Part shown: positions 34,641 through 46,664 of the stretch, piece by piece
How the letters are laid out: every line of letters begins with the position of its first letter
Position numbering within the stretch: the first letter of the stretch is position 1
Source of the DNA: Gnetum montanum
Lineage: Eukaryota; Streptophyta; Gnetopsida; Gnetales; Gnetaceae
Length of the DNA stretch: 64,000 nt
Direction of reading: 5' to 3'
Assembly: GCA_015680685.1 (NCBI GenBank)
Contig: MNCI01023311.1
Span: forward strand, 95,024 to 159,023
The notes under the pieces: model-generated
Database searches by the model: none
The model's input: only the letters and a program-made list of their open reading frames with translations
What the model was told of the DNA's origin: nothing
Made by a program: the position numbers and the translations under genes

Positions 34641-34980
34641 GTGTGCAAAAAATTTCAAAAAAAAAAAAAAACAATGCCATTACAACATGCAATGGATGTA
34701 TAGAAGATATGTGTGTACAAAAGTATTTGTATGCAATAGCCACCCAACAAGAAGGTCCCTAGTGGCTAATACATGAAGAGGAAACTGAATCCAACATATG
34801 CATGGAACCTACAAGTAGAATCACAAGTGTCTATGTTGAAGAAATTGATAAGTTAGAATAGTTTAAAAGATAACCTCTTCATATTGAGTTATTTTACAAA
34901 TAAGATATTGAATGGGGAAGACTAGAGATATAAATGACACATGAACTAGAACCCTTAGAACAAAAACCATAGCAAATACA

Positions 34981-35800
34981 CTTGAATATGCTTTTCTAAA
35001 TAATAAGAAATCAGTAATTATAAATGTCAAACTTAACAACGAACAAAAGAGAAAATTACTAGAAGTGGTAAATAAATGATCAACTGCATTTACATGGTCC
35101 TATGACGAGATCACTGGAATTAACCCACGTATATGCCAACATCAAATTTATATAAATCTAGTTGTCAAACCATTCTTCCAACCTCAAACAAGTTTAAACA
35201 CAAAGCTTAAAGAAGTTGTCAAACTAGAGTTAGAAAATTTTTGAAAGTAGGATTTATCTATTTGATATGAAATAGTGAATGGATCAACTCATTAGTCATT
35301 GTACCAAAGAAAGGTGGTAAGTGAAGGGTTTATATTGATTTAAGATTATTAAACATCAAAACATTCAAGGGCCATTTTTATGGCTCCTAGATACTATAGC
35401 AGGACACTAGTATTATGGCTCTCTAAATGGTTATAGCAAGTATAATCAAATCTGCATTACACTAGAAGACCAAGAAAAGACCACATTCACCAATCCATGG
35501 GGGACATTTTCATACAAGAAAATGCCCTTTGATTTGTATAATGCACCAACTACATTCCAGAGACATGTACTTAGAATCTTACAGAAGCAAATTGGCAATG
35601 GGGTTAAAGTCTTTATGGATCACTATTCCACATATGGGCTAGATTTAAAATAAGCCTTGAATGTTTAGAGTAGGTATTGAAGAGATGTGTAGAAACCAAT
35701 CTAAACCTTAATTGGTAGAAAATCCATTTAATGATTTAAGATGGTATAGTTCTAGGACATAGAGCATCTCATAAGGAAATAGAGATAGATCCAAAGAAGA
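34981..35800 (+). pseudogene. Reverse transcriptase, element G
   Basis: Begins with LNNEQKRKLLEVVNK and TFTWSYDEI.GINPRICQH; then broken GFIY..S entry block, FGLYNAPTTFQ-like block (35525-35560), and VFMDHYSTYGL (35610-35640), where the second catalytic Asp of FMDD is His. VLKRCVETNLNLNW and IVLGHRASHKEIEIDPKK follow (35670-35800). Inactive. Confidence 0.82.
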
Positions 35801-36480
35801 TTAGAGTCATCCAAAACATCACTCAAAGGCCACAAACCATTAAGGATGTTAGATCACTTCTTGGCCACACAAGATATGATAGAAAATTTATTGAAAATTT
35901 CTCAAAAATTGCAAAACGAATAGTAGAACTCATAAAGAAAGATGCACCATTCCACTGGACAGAACTATGTGAGAAGGCATTTGAGGCATTAAAATAGAAA
36001 CTAATTGAATCACTAATCATTTGAGCTCTATATTGGTCTAAACCCTTCCACATTATGAAAAATGCTTCAAACTATCCACTAGAAGTAGTACTCACTCAGC
36101 TAGATGATCAAAAACAACCCTATTACATAGATTACACTAGTCAAAGCATTACCAGGGCATAACTTAATTACACCACTACAGAAAAGGAGCTTATGGTCAT
36201 GATGTATGCACTTGAGAAATTTAGACATTATGTGCTCAAGTATCCTATTTATGTTCACATGGATCATAGTGCTATTAGATTTTTAGTGAATAAACTAGCA
36301 ATTAGTCCAAGGGTGATAAGATGGCTCATGACATTCTAGGAAGTTGACATTACCGTGATAGATAAAAAGGAAATTGAAAATGTTATAGCTAATCACTTAT
36401 CCAGACTTAGATGGGAACCACAAGATAATGATGAACCATTATTAGACTAATTTCCTGATGAAAATCTATTTACAAGAACA
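35801..36480 (+). pseudogene. RT connection and RNase H, element G
   Basis: [20 protein letters not shown], then FHWTELCEKAFEALK (35850-35995), followed by RNase H reading TTEKELMVMMYALEKFRHYV (36175-36235), VHMDHSAIRFLVNKL (36255-36300) and ENVIANHLSRL (36378-36410). One of the clearer RNase H readings in the window. Confidence 0.82.
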
Positions 36481-37470
36481 GCAACTACTACAACATTAAC
36501 AAAGAAGTTGTGGATCTCTAATTATGTGATCTATCTCACTATATAAAAACTTCCTGTTGAGTGGGATAAGAAACAAAAGGGGAAATTCCTCCATAAAGCC
36601 AAAAAATATATGGAAATTAATGGGAGCATCTATAAGATCTATATTGATAGACTAATCAGATGGTGTGTTCCTAAAGAAGACCAGCAAAGAACCTTACAAG
36701 ATGCACATGAAGGACCATGTGGTGGTCACTATGGAGGATGAAGGACAACACTTAAACTAATGATGAGTTACTAAGTTCTTTCAACAACACATGGTGAATA
36801 GATTTGGAGTGCCATGGATGCTCATATTAGATAATGATACTCATTTTACATGATCTACATTCAAAAAGCTAATGGAACAACTTGGGATGAATCACAAACT
36901 AACTATACCATACCAACCCTAAGTAAATGGTTAAGCAAAAGTGACTAATTGGGAAATCACATAAATATTAACCAAAATAGTTAGTTGATATAGGAAGGAT
37001 TGGAGCACTAAACTTAATTATGCTCTATGGGCATATAGATCAACATGGAAACTTCCAATAGAATATTTTTCATACAAGTTAGTTTACAGTAAACTACCCA
37101 CATTACTAATCCAAGCAAAACTCAATACCCTTTTCACTGCTTGTACACTTGACCTTGACTTAAGCTTAACTCAACAAGAACACCTTATGAATCTTAATCT
37201 CTTATATGAGAATAGAGTAGTTGCTCAAATGAGTAATGAAATTCATAAAAAGTACTCCAAAAATAGACATGACACTAAAATAAGATAAGTGTTAATTCAA
37301 CTGGGTGATAAAGTCTTGTATTGCAATCCTAGTCATGTCCCACAAAAGGCTACATTTCAAACCTTATGGAAAGGACCCTATATCATCCATGCAACATACC
37401 AATCTAGTGTCATAGAGTTCTATCATCTAACCAACCCATAAAAAGTTAATTCTTATTGATATTCAACAAG
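36481..37470 (+). pseudogene. Integrase with core deletion, element G
   Basis: Zinc-binding half: RWCVPKEDQQRTLQDAHEG and CGGHYGG (36660-36735). Sequence then jumps from ahead of the second His/Cys pair to KFFQQHMVNRFGVPWMLILD (36775-36835), so the first catalytic Asp region (IWGIDF) is deleted. NDTHFT and the altered NG.AKVTNWE keep the remaining core. ALWAYRSTWKLPIEYFSYKL, then IQLGDKVLY and LWKGPYIIHATYQSSV finish the domain. Non-functional. Confidence 0.82.
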
Positions 37471-38165
37471 TCAAGCCATATCATGACTTTTCCTACTCTT
37501 TTAAGGACTCTACCCTATCTATTAGGTAAGCTACCATACGTTCAATATTCCAAATATCCATTTCTCAAAATAGTCATGGGGATGTCAAACTTGACACTTA
37601 GGCAAGAATTTTTCTTTTGACACTTTTCTACTTTTTATCTTTTCCCATTTCTTACTAATTTTTCCATTATTTTATACCTGTTTATTTTTTCTTGAATTAT
37701 TTTTCTCTTTAATAATTTTCGACCATTTCTATTTTCAACATTTTTCTACAATTTTTCATCATCTTTCTTGTACATATTTTTGTTGATTTTTCTAATAAAG
37801 TGCAGAGGAATAAAACAAGATGTAGTCCCAATATTGTGAATATTGCCCTTTATTATTAAATCATTAGCAGGTTGATTCTATATATAGTGAGACCATAACA
37901 TCCATCCACTCATTTCCAATAAAAAGAGGTTTTTACCATGGCCATAATGACATTTTTTCCATAATAAAACTAAAATAAACTTCTAATCAATATGATAATA
38001 TAGAGTGAACAACCAAGTGGGAGTGAAAAGAGTGTGACATAAATGGTACTTGTGGGTTCTCTAAGACTACTATTATAAGTTTTATCCTACTATTAAGTTG
38101 TATTATTTACTTGAGTTCTAATGAAACATGGAAGTCCATAATAAGTGTTGGCTTACCATGTCATT

Positions 38166-38377
38166 GGAAAGATGTTACCCATGCCTGAAGGTAGTCTTCT
38201 GGTAAGGTTGACATGGTAAAAATCTAATAAATGCACAAAATAAATATTTCATAGGGTTCCATTGGAAAGACATGTTACCCATGCCTAAAGGTAGGTGACT
38301 TCTCAAAAATTTCAAGGTTTCCTAGACTCACATTGGTTACTGGACTAGAAAGACATGTTACCCATGCCTAAAGGTAC
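38166..38377 (+). repeat. Triplicated ACATGTTACCCATGCC motif
   Basis: Three copies of GGAAAGACATGTTACCCATG followed by CCTAAAGGTA at 38166-38194, 38264-38294 and 38347-38377. D, E1 and E2 have one copy each at the corresponding place. Confidence 0.9.
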
Positions 38378-38469
38378 TCCTCTGTTCAATGACCAAGTTT
38401 TCCTTAAAAAATAAAGTGTGCTATTAATAACCTACTTCTTTGAACTTCATTACCAAGTATAAATACTTC

Positions 38470-38560
38470 TTGCAGTAGTGATAGTCTTATGGTTAGTTTT
38501 GGGATGATGCAATGTGATGTCACTAGTAAGTGGTATGGACTTGGTTTGAATCTTGGACAA
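38470..38560 (+). repeat. Possible tRNA-derived SINE head
   Basis: TAGTCTTATGGTTAGTTTTGG (A-box-like) and, about 50 bp on, GGTTTGAATCTTGG (B-box-like). No cloverleaf, no clear 3' end. Lies in the 3' block of G and has no counterpart seen in D or E. Confidence 0.3.
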
Positions 38561-39174
38561 AAAGGCTAATGATTACTTTGACCATATATCACACATAAGA
38601 ATCCATTATGCCTATGGTAAGATACCTCACATCCTAATTCTTACAATCCCTTCTATATCTATCTCACCTCATTGTTATAGATAATCATAGTTTAATGGTT
38701 TTGTATAATATAGTGTTATTTTCTCATTTAGATGGTACTAACATATGTGCTTTGTAAGATAGCTATGTTTTACATTCAACTCCTTGAGTGCCTATCAATA
38801 CTTATAGGCATGGTTATACAAGTGCACTAAGCGCTAAACACTACTTTGGGGAGGACCCACTTGTATAACTCTTGTGCTTCATACCTAATGACCAATTCCA
38901 CATCACCTTGTAGCTACAAGACACTCAAACCATTAAGTTTTACTTTTCTATATTTTCATAAGTGATCATACTTTTCATAGTCCCTACTAGCATCTCCTAT
39001 ATATCTCATTGACTTCTTTTGCCAAAGATTTGTTCTTTTCACAAGATTTTGTTGCCAAGCTTCATAATCTAAGCATTTTCTATGATCAAGAATCCTTCAA
39101 GACATCTTTACATCCTCCCCACTATTCATTTGACCCAATTTTTCCATAAAAAATTATTCAAATCCAATATTTTT

Positions 39175-39290
39175 TGATGGTGATGTTATAGTTATGATGT
39201 ATTGGGCCCTACTACATTGTAGCTATAATGTTGTATCTATGATGTATCCAATATAAACCATCTATATATACATATGAGAGTTAGGAAATT
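39175..39290 (+). repeat. U3 start of the G 3' LTR
   Basis: TGATGGTGATG, and TATGATGTATTGGGCC against TATGATGTAGTGGGCC in the 5' LTR. Similarity fades near the TATA region (39270-39290), where foreign sequence begins. Confidence 0.55.
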
Positions 39291-42200
39291 TTTCATTTTC
39301 CACATTTCAAGTAAGGAGAGTTCATGTTGTTTCTCTAACCCTCTGGTAGCCAACATTCCAAGCACCATAACTCTCTCACCATAGCTTCGGTTTGCATGAT
39401 TTTCGAACCTTCTTAATCATGAAGTGATGAACTTAGTCATGGGAGAGAGTGTTGCATGTAAATAAGTCAAATTGGGCCAAATTTCTCTAACGCCAGAAGA
39501 GTATATTAAGGATAAGAATAAGAACAAATAAGCATATTTTGATTAGTTAACTAAATAAAAGCTAATAAACCTAACCAATTCTCCTAGCCACCCATCCAAT
39601 TACATAATAAACAAGAAAATAATAACTATGATAGGTCATAATAATCAAAAGAACAATGAATAAGAGTTTCTTTTTGAAATTTCTCTAACTCCAAAATCAT
39701 AATAAGAGCTATAAGTAATAATAAGAATAAACTTATGATCAAATTCTAGAACTCGAGGAAGGACTATGAACCATTAGGAACCTATTTGAAATCTTTGAGT
39801 AATCTCAAGTAATCCTTGATGATTGTAGATTTCTCCTAAAAGATCCACAAAAGGAAGACCCTAATAAGAAGGAAGCAAAAGACCTAGAGGTAGAGATAGA
39901 AAAAAAGCTAGAGAATAGACTCCACAAGCAGAGCAAGAGGCTTAATCCTTCAACATCCATTAGCAAACACTTACAATAGAACACTCTATGCAAGCTAAGG
40001 TTGAAGTACTACCAGCTCCATAGCAAGGACAATGCCTCACACTATCAGTAGAATGTCTACAGGACATTTAGGAAAAATCAATCATGTCCATAGTTATTGT
40101 GGAATTCAACTTGGGACTATTCATGGAATTTGCACCTACCAATATTTGAGAACAACTCTAAGCCTCTCTTCTGTGGCCAACTCTATCATGTAGTGGAGAA
40201 TGGTACTTAGGAGAATTGTACCAATTTTGGAATAATAAGTAGGATACTACCACAATAAAAATTGAAGGAGTCATAGTGCCTTATTCAGTCAAGGAAATTG
40301 CAAAGGCACTCAATATTCCTAATGCTAGAGCAAACATTGCATAGATATCTACAAGATCTGAAACTAAGGAAAATAAGTTATGGCTATAAAGAATGTATGA
40401 CAAATCAAATAAAGAATATGGTGAATTGTCTACTAAGTAGAAAATATATTTCAAGATTGGAAATTACCACATTTTCCCACTAAGAGATTGAACAGAATTT
40501 CCACTTATGCTGGAAGAGGAAGCATTATTCTTATGGTGAAATTCAATGAAAACATGGCTTCTTTATTGTTCTTTGAAATTCAAAAAAGATTTGAAGAAAA
40601 TAAGGTAGGAAAGCTTACTTTTTCATTCCCTTACCTCATTAGAAGGTTGTGAAAGCAAGCAAGAATTTTGGAGTACACAAATGATGTCTTACACAAGGCT
40701 CATAATGCATCCTACATTGAGATGTCCAAGCTAGTGCCTCCAAAAAAGATCAGCTAGAGAAGCCAGTATGCAATAAGGGAGTAGTAATATCAACACTAGT
40801 AGGTGACATTCTAGTAACAAAATAATAAGAAGTAGGACCCAGTGGATCAATGCTAGCTAGTGATAGACTTGAATCAATGCTCTACCAGCTCAAAAAGACT
40901 ATAGACCTTCCATGAGCCACTTGCAACAAATTACTGAAACCATAAGTTGGGAAAATAGGGAAGGTTCTGCAATGTATAAAGTGAGAGACAATTATATAAG
41001 ACTTTTTGTATGAATAGTACCTGCTAGTAATCAAATCTTATTATAGGTAGAAGAAGATGAAGATTGGGCATAACAAATCTCTGCAAATGTTGCATCCTTT
41101 TAGGTCATGCTGATAATAGGAGAAGGAGCCATAGTCATGGTAATGCAACAACAGAATATAGTAGGAGCAGTAGAGGTGATCATGGATCATATTAAAGAAT
41201 CATTTAATGTTCCCATTATGCCACCGATAGATATTACTAGAGCCAAAGATGTTGAAATGATAGCCAATATATCCATGCCCCTAGAAGAACACAAAGACAT
41301 CCTAGATCAACTATTGTAGGCAAGCCAAGTAATGTAAAATCTCTTTGATATCCTTAAAAATATCACTACAAGTTAGTCAAATCTCATTTCAGCAAAGGGC
41401 AAGTTGGTAATGGAAAAAACTAGAGCTAAACATATACAGAATGAAGTGCAAATGTTGCAATCTGAATTGGTAGTCTTAAGAGTAGAAAAGAGAGACCCTG
41501 CACAATACATAGCGACAAACCAGCTTGACAAATTCAAAACCAAACAAGTGACCTAGCTCACAACTAGAAACATCCAAGTAGAGATAGAAAAGGAGAAGGA
41601 AACATGGAATGCCTTTATAGTAGAAGCTCAAACCTACACACATGCCAAAGCATTAACTGCCCTCAAAGATGAAAATAAAAGATTTTTTACCGAAAATACA
41701 AAGTTAATAGATATAGAAAAAAAGAAGAATGTTCCTAAAGAAAGCATCCACGAGTTAAGAGAATAATTTGCTGAAGTTAACCAAGATATGAGGAAATTGG
41801 CCAAAGAAAATATAACCTTATCAATGGAGGAAATTCATGAAATCTATTAGAAGTCAATAATTGAGATTATCACATGGGAGAATGAGGCTAAAAAGCATGA
41901 AAGTTTAAACGAGCACTTCAAAGACCAAGTGGGCATGTACAAACAAATCAATGAAAAAGAAATCCAATTGGTTAAAGCCAAAATTAGCTCCATCACCATG
42001 CAGACACTTGATTGATAGCCAATCCTGGATAGTCTTGCCCATGTTCATCATGATAAAGTAAAAAACAAGAACCTGCAGATTAAAGACCTTATAGAGTACA
42101 GGGGATTAGTAAACCTTCAATATGCTAATCTAGTCATGCTCATAGCAGAAAGGCCTAGAAATGAACTAGAGTAGCAAGTGGCTACAACCTATGCATTATA

Positions 42201-42560
42201 TGAGAAATAATTTGTAGACAAAAATGATGGGCAAAAAAAATTGCATATAGCAAACTCTAGGATCAGAAGGATGTAGCAACAAGCCTAGCTCACAAAATAA
42301 TATATTATCAAGAGATAAGAAAAGGGGCCAAGGCATTTGAAGAAAAAAGACCAGATTTTGTAGCTTAGTACATAAAAGTAAAGAAGATGTTTCCATAACT
42401 ACCTTGCTATGGGAGGTATTGACTCTAGCTAACATCACAAATTTGCTTGGATTATACATGATCCAAGATTAGAAGAAGAAAAACTTTTGACATTACTCGA
42501 AAGATATCAAATCCTAGAGGCTTATGATAAAGGAAAGAAGTCAAAGAAGGAGCCACCACC
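39291..42560 (+). other. Unidentified 3.3-kb segment inside the G 3' LTR
   Basis: No LTR, RT or integrase features. From about 40260 there are plus-strand protein-like readings, listed next. The first 900 bp show AATTTCTCTAAC twice (39482, 39680). Boundaries are set only by loss and return of LTR similarity; no target duplication seen. Confidence 0.5.
40260..42015 (+). pseudogene. Coiled-coil protein pseudo-ORF, unknown
   Basis: One reading frame from about 41107 to 42015 is broken only by scattered stops (mostly TAG). It starts MLIIGEGAIVMVMQQQ, PIDITRAKDVEMIANISMPL and continues with long Lys/Glu/Gln/Leu stretches (ENKRFFTENTKLIDIEKKK; QDMRKLAKENITLSMEE), consistent with an extended coiled coil of some 300 residues. 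An upstream reading (40266-40480) includes IEGVIVPYSVKEIAKALNIP. I do not recognise the protein: a captured host gene, an extra retroelement ORF or an unrelated transposon are all possible. Confidence 0.5.
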
Positions 42561-43134
42561 ACCAAGAACATCAAGTTACATCAAGATTTACCATTTTTGT
42601 CTTATTTTGTTTTGTTGTTTTAAATTGTCATATTGTGTCAATCATGCAATGCAATAATGACTTAGTACAACTAGTTTCGAGTGTTAAGTATAATTATTTG
42701 GTAACTTAGTAATGAATTCACTTGATTCACTCAATAGTGAATTCACTTGATTCACTCAATAGTGAATTCACTTGGTAATCCTAATAATGGTTACTTGAGC
42801 CTAAGGAATTTATGACAAGTCAAGAATAGATGCTTATCACCATAGGCTAGGATAGGTTTACATTTCAATTATCACCTAGATTTAGACTTTATTCTCATTT
42901 TCACTATAGAAGAACTTATGGAAGCACTTAGGATTAATTTGAGCCCACAACATCATGATATCACATACCTCACCAAGAGTTAAACCATACTACTTGCACT
43001 TCATGAACCAGTGATCACAAACCAAGTATCAACTACTAGCATACTTACATTGTCCATCCACAGATTATGATCTAGTTATTTGTGAATGCTTATGACTTGT
43101 ATGGTGGAGTGTTGAAATACCCAATCATTCATCA
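42561..43134 (+). repeat. R-U5 remainder of the G 3' LTR
   Basis: Aligns with 30960-31437 from TAGTACAACTAGTTTCGAG to ATCATTCATCA, followed by AAGAT. The 25-bp repeat at 42711-42780 lies within it. Confidence 0.85.
42711..42780 (+). repeat. 25-bp tandem repeat with GTGAATTCAC palindrome
   Basis: TGAATTCAC recurs at 42713, 42738 and 42763 (period 25), spacer TTGATTCACTCAATAG. The 5' LTR has two such palindromes with a slightly different spacer, so the array expanded in this copy. Confidence 0.92.
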
Positions 43135-43139
43135 AAGAT

Positions 43140-44780
43140 CTTGATGAATAAAATACCATAAAAAATACAAATTTTAGAAAATGTAGGAGCTCTCTAAATA
43201 TTTTTCATTTTCCTTATCTAAAAGTGTGATGATAATTGCATTTTCCAGGCTTTATTGAATTTGTTATGAATAACATCATTTTTTGTAATAATCTCGTAAA
43301 TAACTTTCAAATGGAAAGAAAAAAAATAGATTTGACATTCCTTTAAAAATTATCTAGAAAAACCTAATGCAAACTATTATTAACTTTAAATAAATTCTCA
43401 AAATTAGAAATTAATATTTTAAAATTCATTTTCCTTTTTCTATTCCAACCATAGAGGTTAGAAGCTTCATTCTAAGCAATCCATCTACATTACATACTTA
43501 GAAAAGAAATTGTAGTGATACCAAATTTGCTCCAAGTGGTACATAATCCAGATGCATTAGTAGCCCAAGCTCCTTCATTAAAAGCAAGCCACCATGGGCT
43601 AATTTACTTAAGTAGATCTTCTAAAATTGTAATATGATTGTAATTTCAATATTTACTAAGCTTGTAACATCTCTTTCAAATTTTTTTAACAATTGAAAAA
43701 CTAGGAATAGAAATGGCCTCAATAAAAAGAAGACAATGAAGAAAGTTATTAAAAGACCAACTATTATCATTCTTAGGTTTTTCTTGCATAATTGTGTTTC
43801 TTAAAAGGAGCATCCAAACATCATCTTCATTAATGCACTTTGTAATTCATCTTATTATAATAGAAGTACCTTCATTATAATAATTAACGAGGAAAATTCT
43901 TCTATTATTATTGCTACTAGTACAAATATCCCAAGTAACTTTGGAAAATCCTTTTCTATGTTGCTTGGTAGACCAAAGAAACTAATGGATAATACGATCA
44001 GTTCTATCACAAAAAGTTTTAGAAGGAGATCAACAATTAGAGTAATAAACATGAGTTGATTGAAGCATTTTATTAATAACTAAAACTTTACTAACAAGGG
44101 TGAGCTTTCTTTCTTTCCATTTATTAAGCTTCTTTTCAATTTTATTAACCACATTATTCCACAAATAGTAAGATTTGGCTCAAAATAAAAAGGCATTTTT
44201 AAAATTTTAAAAATAGAATCTTTTTTCAAGAATTTCTAAGACTTGAGTGTAACCCATTCATTAATACTATCATTACAATAAATAAAAAATTATTCCCAAT
44301 TGATTCAAGAGCCAGATAACATGCAATAATCCTCCACTCTAGCTAAAAGAGTATTCATATGTTACAAAGACTTGTTAATCATAAAGAAAGAATCATCTAC
44401 AAAGTGCATATTAAGCAATTGTGTACCTTGATTATCAATTGAAATTCCCTTAATTATATTCCTTTATAAATCATAATGTAGACTATGTAAAGGAAATTCT
44501 ATAGAAATAATGAAAAGATAGAAAGCTAGAGGTGAAGCTTGATAAAAAAACTGTTGAAGAGAAAAGGAGGGACTTAATCCAAAATTAAAGCACATGATCA
44601 TGTAGGTATTAGTTTTATTATGGTGCTCATAATTACATTACATATGATCAAGGAATGTAATCTTCAAGCAATAATTGAAGGATTGACAAAGTAATTTTTT
44701 AATGTCTTCAAGGGAAAACTTCAAGGATTTCCATCAATCAGAAATGTATAGCACCAAATTGACTTGATTTTAGATGCCAC
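43140..44780 (-). pseudogene. LINE (L1-like) reverse transcriptase
   Basis: Antisense reading, right to left. Near 44560-44400: QASPLAFYLFIISIEFPLHS (family QGCPLSPLLF), then LLNMHFVDDSFFMINKS, the F/Y-A-D-D catalytic motif as FVDD. Near 44160-43950: WNNVVNKIEKKLNKWKERKL, then TLVSKVLVINKML and STHVYYSNC, the L1 thumb region; near 43620-43540: SPWWLAFNEGAWATNA. Clearly ORF2 of a plant L1-type element. Several stops and shifts. Its C-terminus lies beyond 43140, where element G intervenes. Confidence 0.82.
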
Positions 44781-44784
44781 CATT

Positions 44785-45110
44785 CCAAATAAAAAAACAT
44801 ATTAAATGGAATCAAATCAAAGGGTTGAACTTCAAAAGAAAGTGAAGAATTTACTTGCTAATGGGTTCATAGAGAATCAATCTCTCCATATGTAGTTCAG
44901 ACAATACTTATTCTAAAGAAGAAAAGTAAAGCATGGGGGATGTGCATTAACCCAAGATTAGAGAATAGCATGATGGTAAGTATTGTTTCCTATTTTAAGG
45001 ATGGATAATATTCATAATGCTCTTATATATGCTAAGGTATTCAGCAAAATTAATTTCAAGAATGGATATCATCTAAATGAGAGAGCATATTGATGGAACC
45101 CTATCCCTCA
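44785..45110 (+). pseudogene. Chromovirus-like Ty3/gypsy RT fragment
   Basis: Plus reading (with shifts): QVKNLLANGFI.ES.SPYVV, KKSKAWGMCINPRLEN, and KVFSKINFKNGYH. These match the RT entry of chromoviruses (LL..GFIR.S.SP, WRMC.D.RA.N, AKVFSKIDL..GYHQ) and differ from the GFIYPI..SEWVSP form of the other gypsy copies here. A separate lineage, only about 110 codons left. Confidence 0.75.
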
Positions 45111-46664
45111 TTCTAGATCTCAATGTCAAAGGGATGGCAAATGCATGAAGGACCCACCTATGCAACTAACAAAGTAGCTAAAAGAGGTCTAGAGGCCTGA
45201 GTGAAAGTTTACTACAAGCTAGGCATGAGTTCTTATTGGTTATGATTCGACTATAAGGTAAACACCAAGGAACTACAAGCTCTTATTAAAGATACATTTT
45301 GCATTGCAAACCTACATGATTAAATTGCAAGTTGTGGTTGGCAAAAATCTACAAAAACAAAGGGACATGAGCTCACCTTGAGGATACTATGAATCATGAT
45401 TGTAAGGCCTAACATAAATAACTAAGCATAACTGTATCGTGTTCTGATTATGAGTTATAATGATTAAAAAAACAAAGGAACATGAGTCCATCAAGAAGGG
45501 ACCACAACTGAGAAGAAGTTTCACTGAATCAAAATTAGAGACTCAAAAGCCTTGCAACTTCTACTGCAAGTTGGATGTGACCTAGGTGCAACTTGGATCT
45601 AAGATTAACATAGGCATAAGGACATTATGACAACCTAAAATAGAGAAATTTTTTATAAATAGTTCAATGCAACTGATGCTTAGTTGCATTGGGCTAGCAT
45701 TTAGATCATGCTACATCAAAAAAAATAAAAAAAAAAGTTCAAATTTGTAATTTTGAGCATCAAAAATTTTCAATTATCCTTAAACTTTAAGGAAAGACTG
45801 ATAATGACTTGATTTAGAGTTTTGAAATATTAACTTCTTGGAAAACATACATGCAACATGTATTTAACCTCACAATTAGCTAAACCTCATAAATCCTTCT
45901 AGTTTCACCACATGGACATGAAATGCAATTGGAAATTAAAATTAAAAATGGAAAATGACTAATGCAAGCTAGAGAAGCTTGTAAATAGCTCATGCCAAGA
46001 GGAATATAATCTTGAACATAAATTTAACATGAAGAGAAAATAAAACTCTTTGAAATGATCATGAAACAATAGAAATTGACATGAATTTACTAGTTGGGAA
46101 TGAATCCCATAAAAATAAACATCATACACATTTCTAACTTTTTTAATTCTTTGTGGAAAATAATATAGAACATGTAATAAACTTGAAAAACTTACAATAA
46201 CATGAAATATGAGAGAATATGTAAGAAACATGAAAGAATGCATGAAATGTGAGATACTATGTAAGAGATGCATATGAAAAATTAAGAGAAGAACCCATGA
46301 AAAAGGAATTTTAACTCACAAAATGCAAGAACCATGTTCCAAGAATGTAAAAAAAGTAAAGACAATTAAAGCTTAGAGAGCTTCGATCATATGCTTAATT
46401 AACTTGCTCAACATACAAAATGAAGGAATGGAAGAGCTTATATTTACATCACTTTAGTAATGAAAGATAAGTGACAAGGGAAGGAGTTCACCCTGATTTA
46501 TACTTTTTTATAGAGGATTTTTCCACTTGGAGAATGAGTTAGACATGAAGACTCTTGGCCCCTTATTATCCTTTTTAGCAAATTTCTCTCAGTGTAATCT
46601 TCTAGGACCATTTTTCTGAAAATATACACACTTATAATACTTATTACATCAAAGTAAAAACATT
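45111..46664. other. Unclassified AT-rich region
   Basis: No gene recognised. It contains A-runs at 45719-45736 and a short imperfect repeat of CATGAAATATGAGAGAATAT-like units (46200-46270). The antisense frame at 45959-46273 is Phe/His/Leu-rich from base composition. Confidence 0.5.

Larger units (their letters stand above)
37471..39174 (+). other. 3' non-coding block, element G
   Basis: Starts after integrase with GTCATGGGGATG (compare GTCATGGGGGAGATGG in D/E), then T-rich repeats (37610-37800), and homology to the 3' blocks of D, E1 and E2. Contains three copies of the ATGTTACCCATGCC motif. No polypurine tract seen before the LTR start at 39175. Confidence 0.7.
30585..43134 (+). mobile_element. 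Ty3/gypsy element G
   Basis: Plus strand: 5' LTR, primer site, gag, PR, RT, RNase H, damaged integrase, 3' non-coding block, and a 3' LTR split by about 3.3 kb of foreign sequence. AAGAT occurs at both edges (30577-30581, 43135-43139) and is the likely target duplication, with three extra bases on the left. Both flanks are minus-strand LINE sequence, so G probably split a LINE. More diverged from B/D/E than they are from one another. Confidence 0.8.

Noticed and set aside
39291-42560. Envelope-like ORF of an Athila-type element
   Set aside because: It lies after the start of the 3' LTR, no transmembrane or signal segment is visible, and D and E have no equivalent between pol and LTR.
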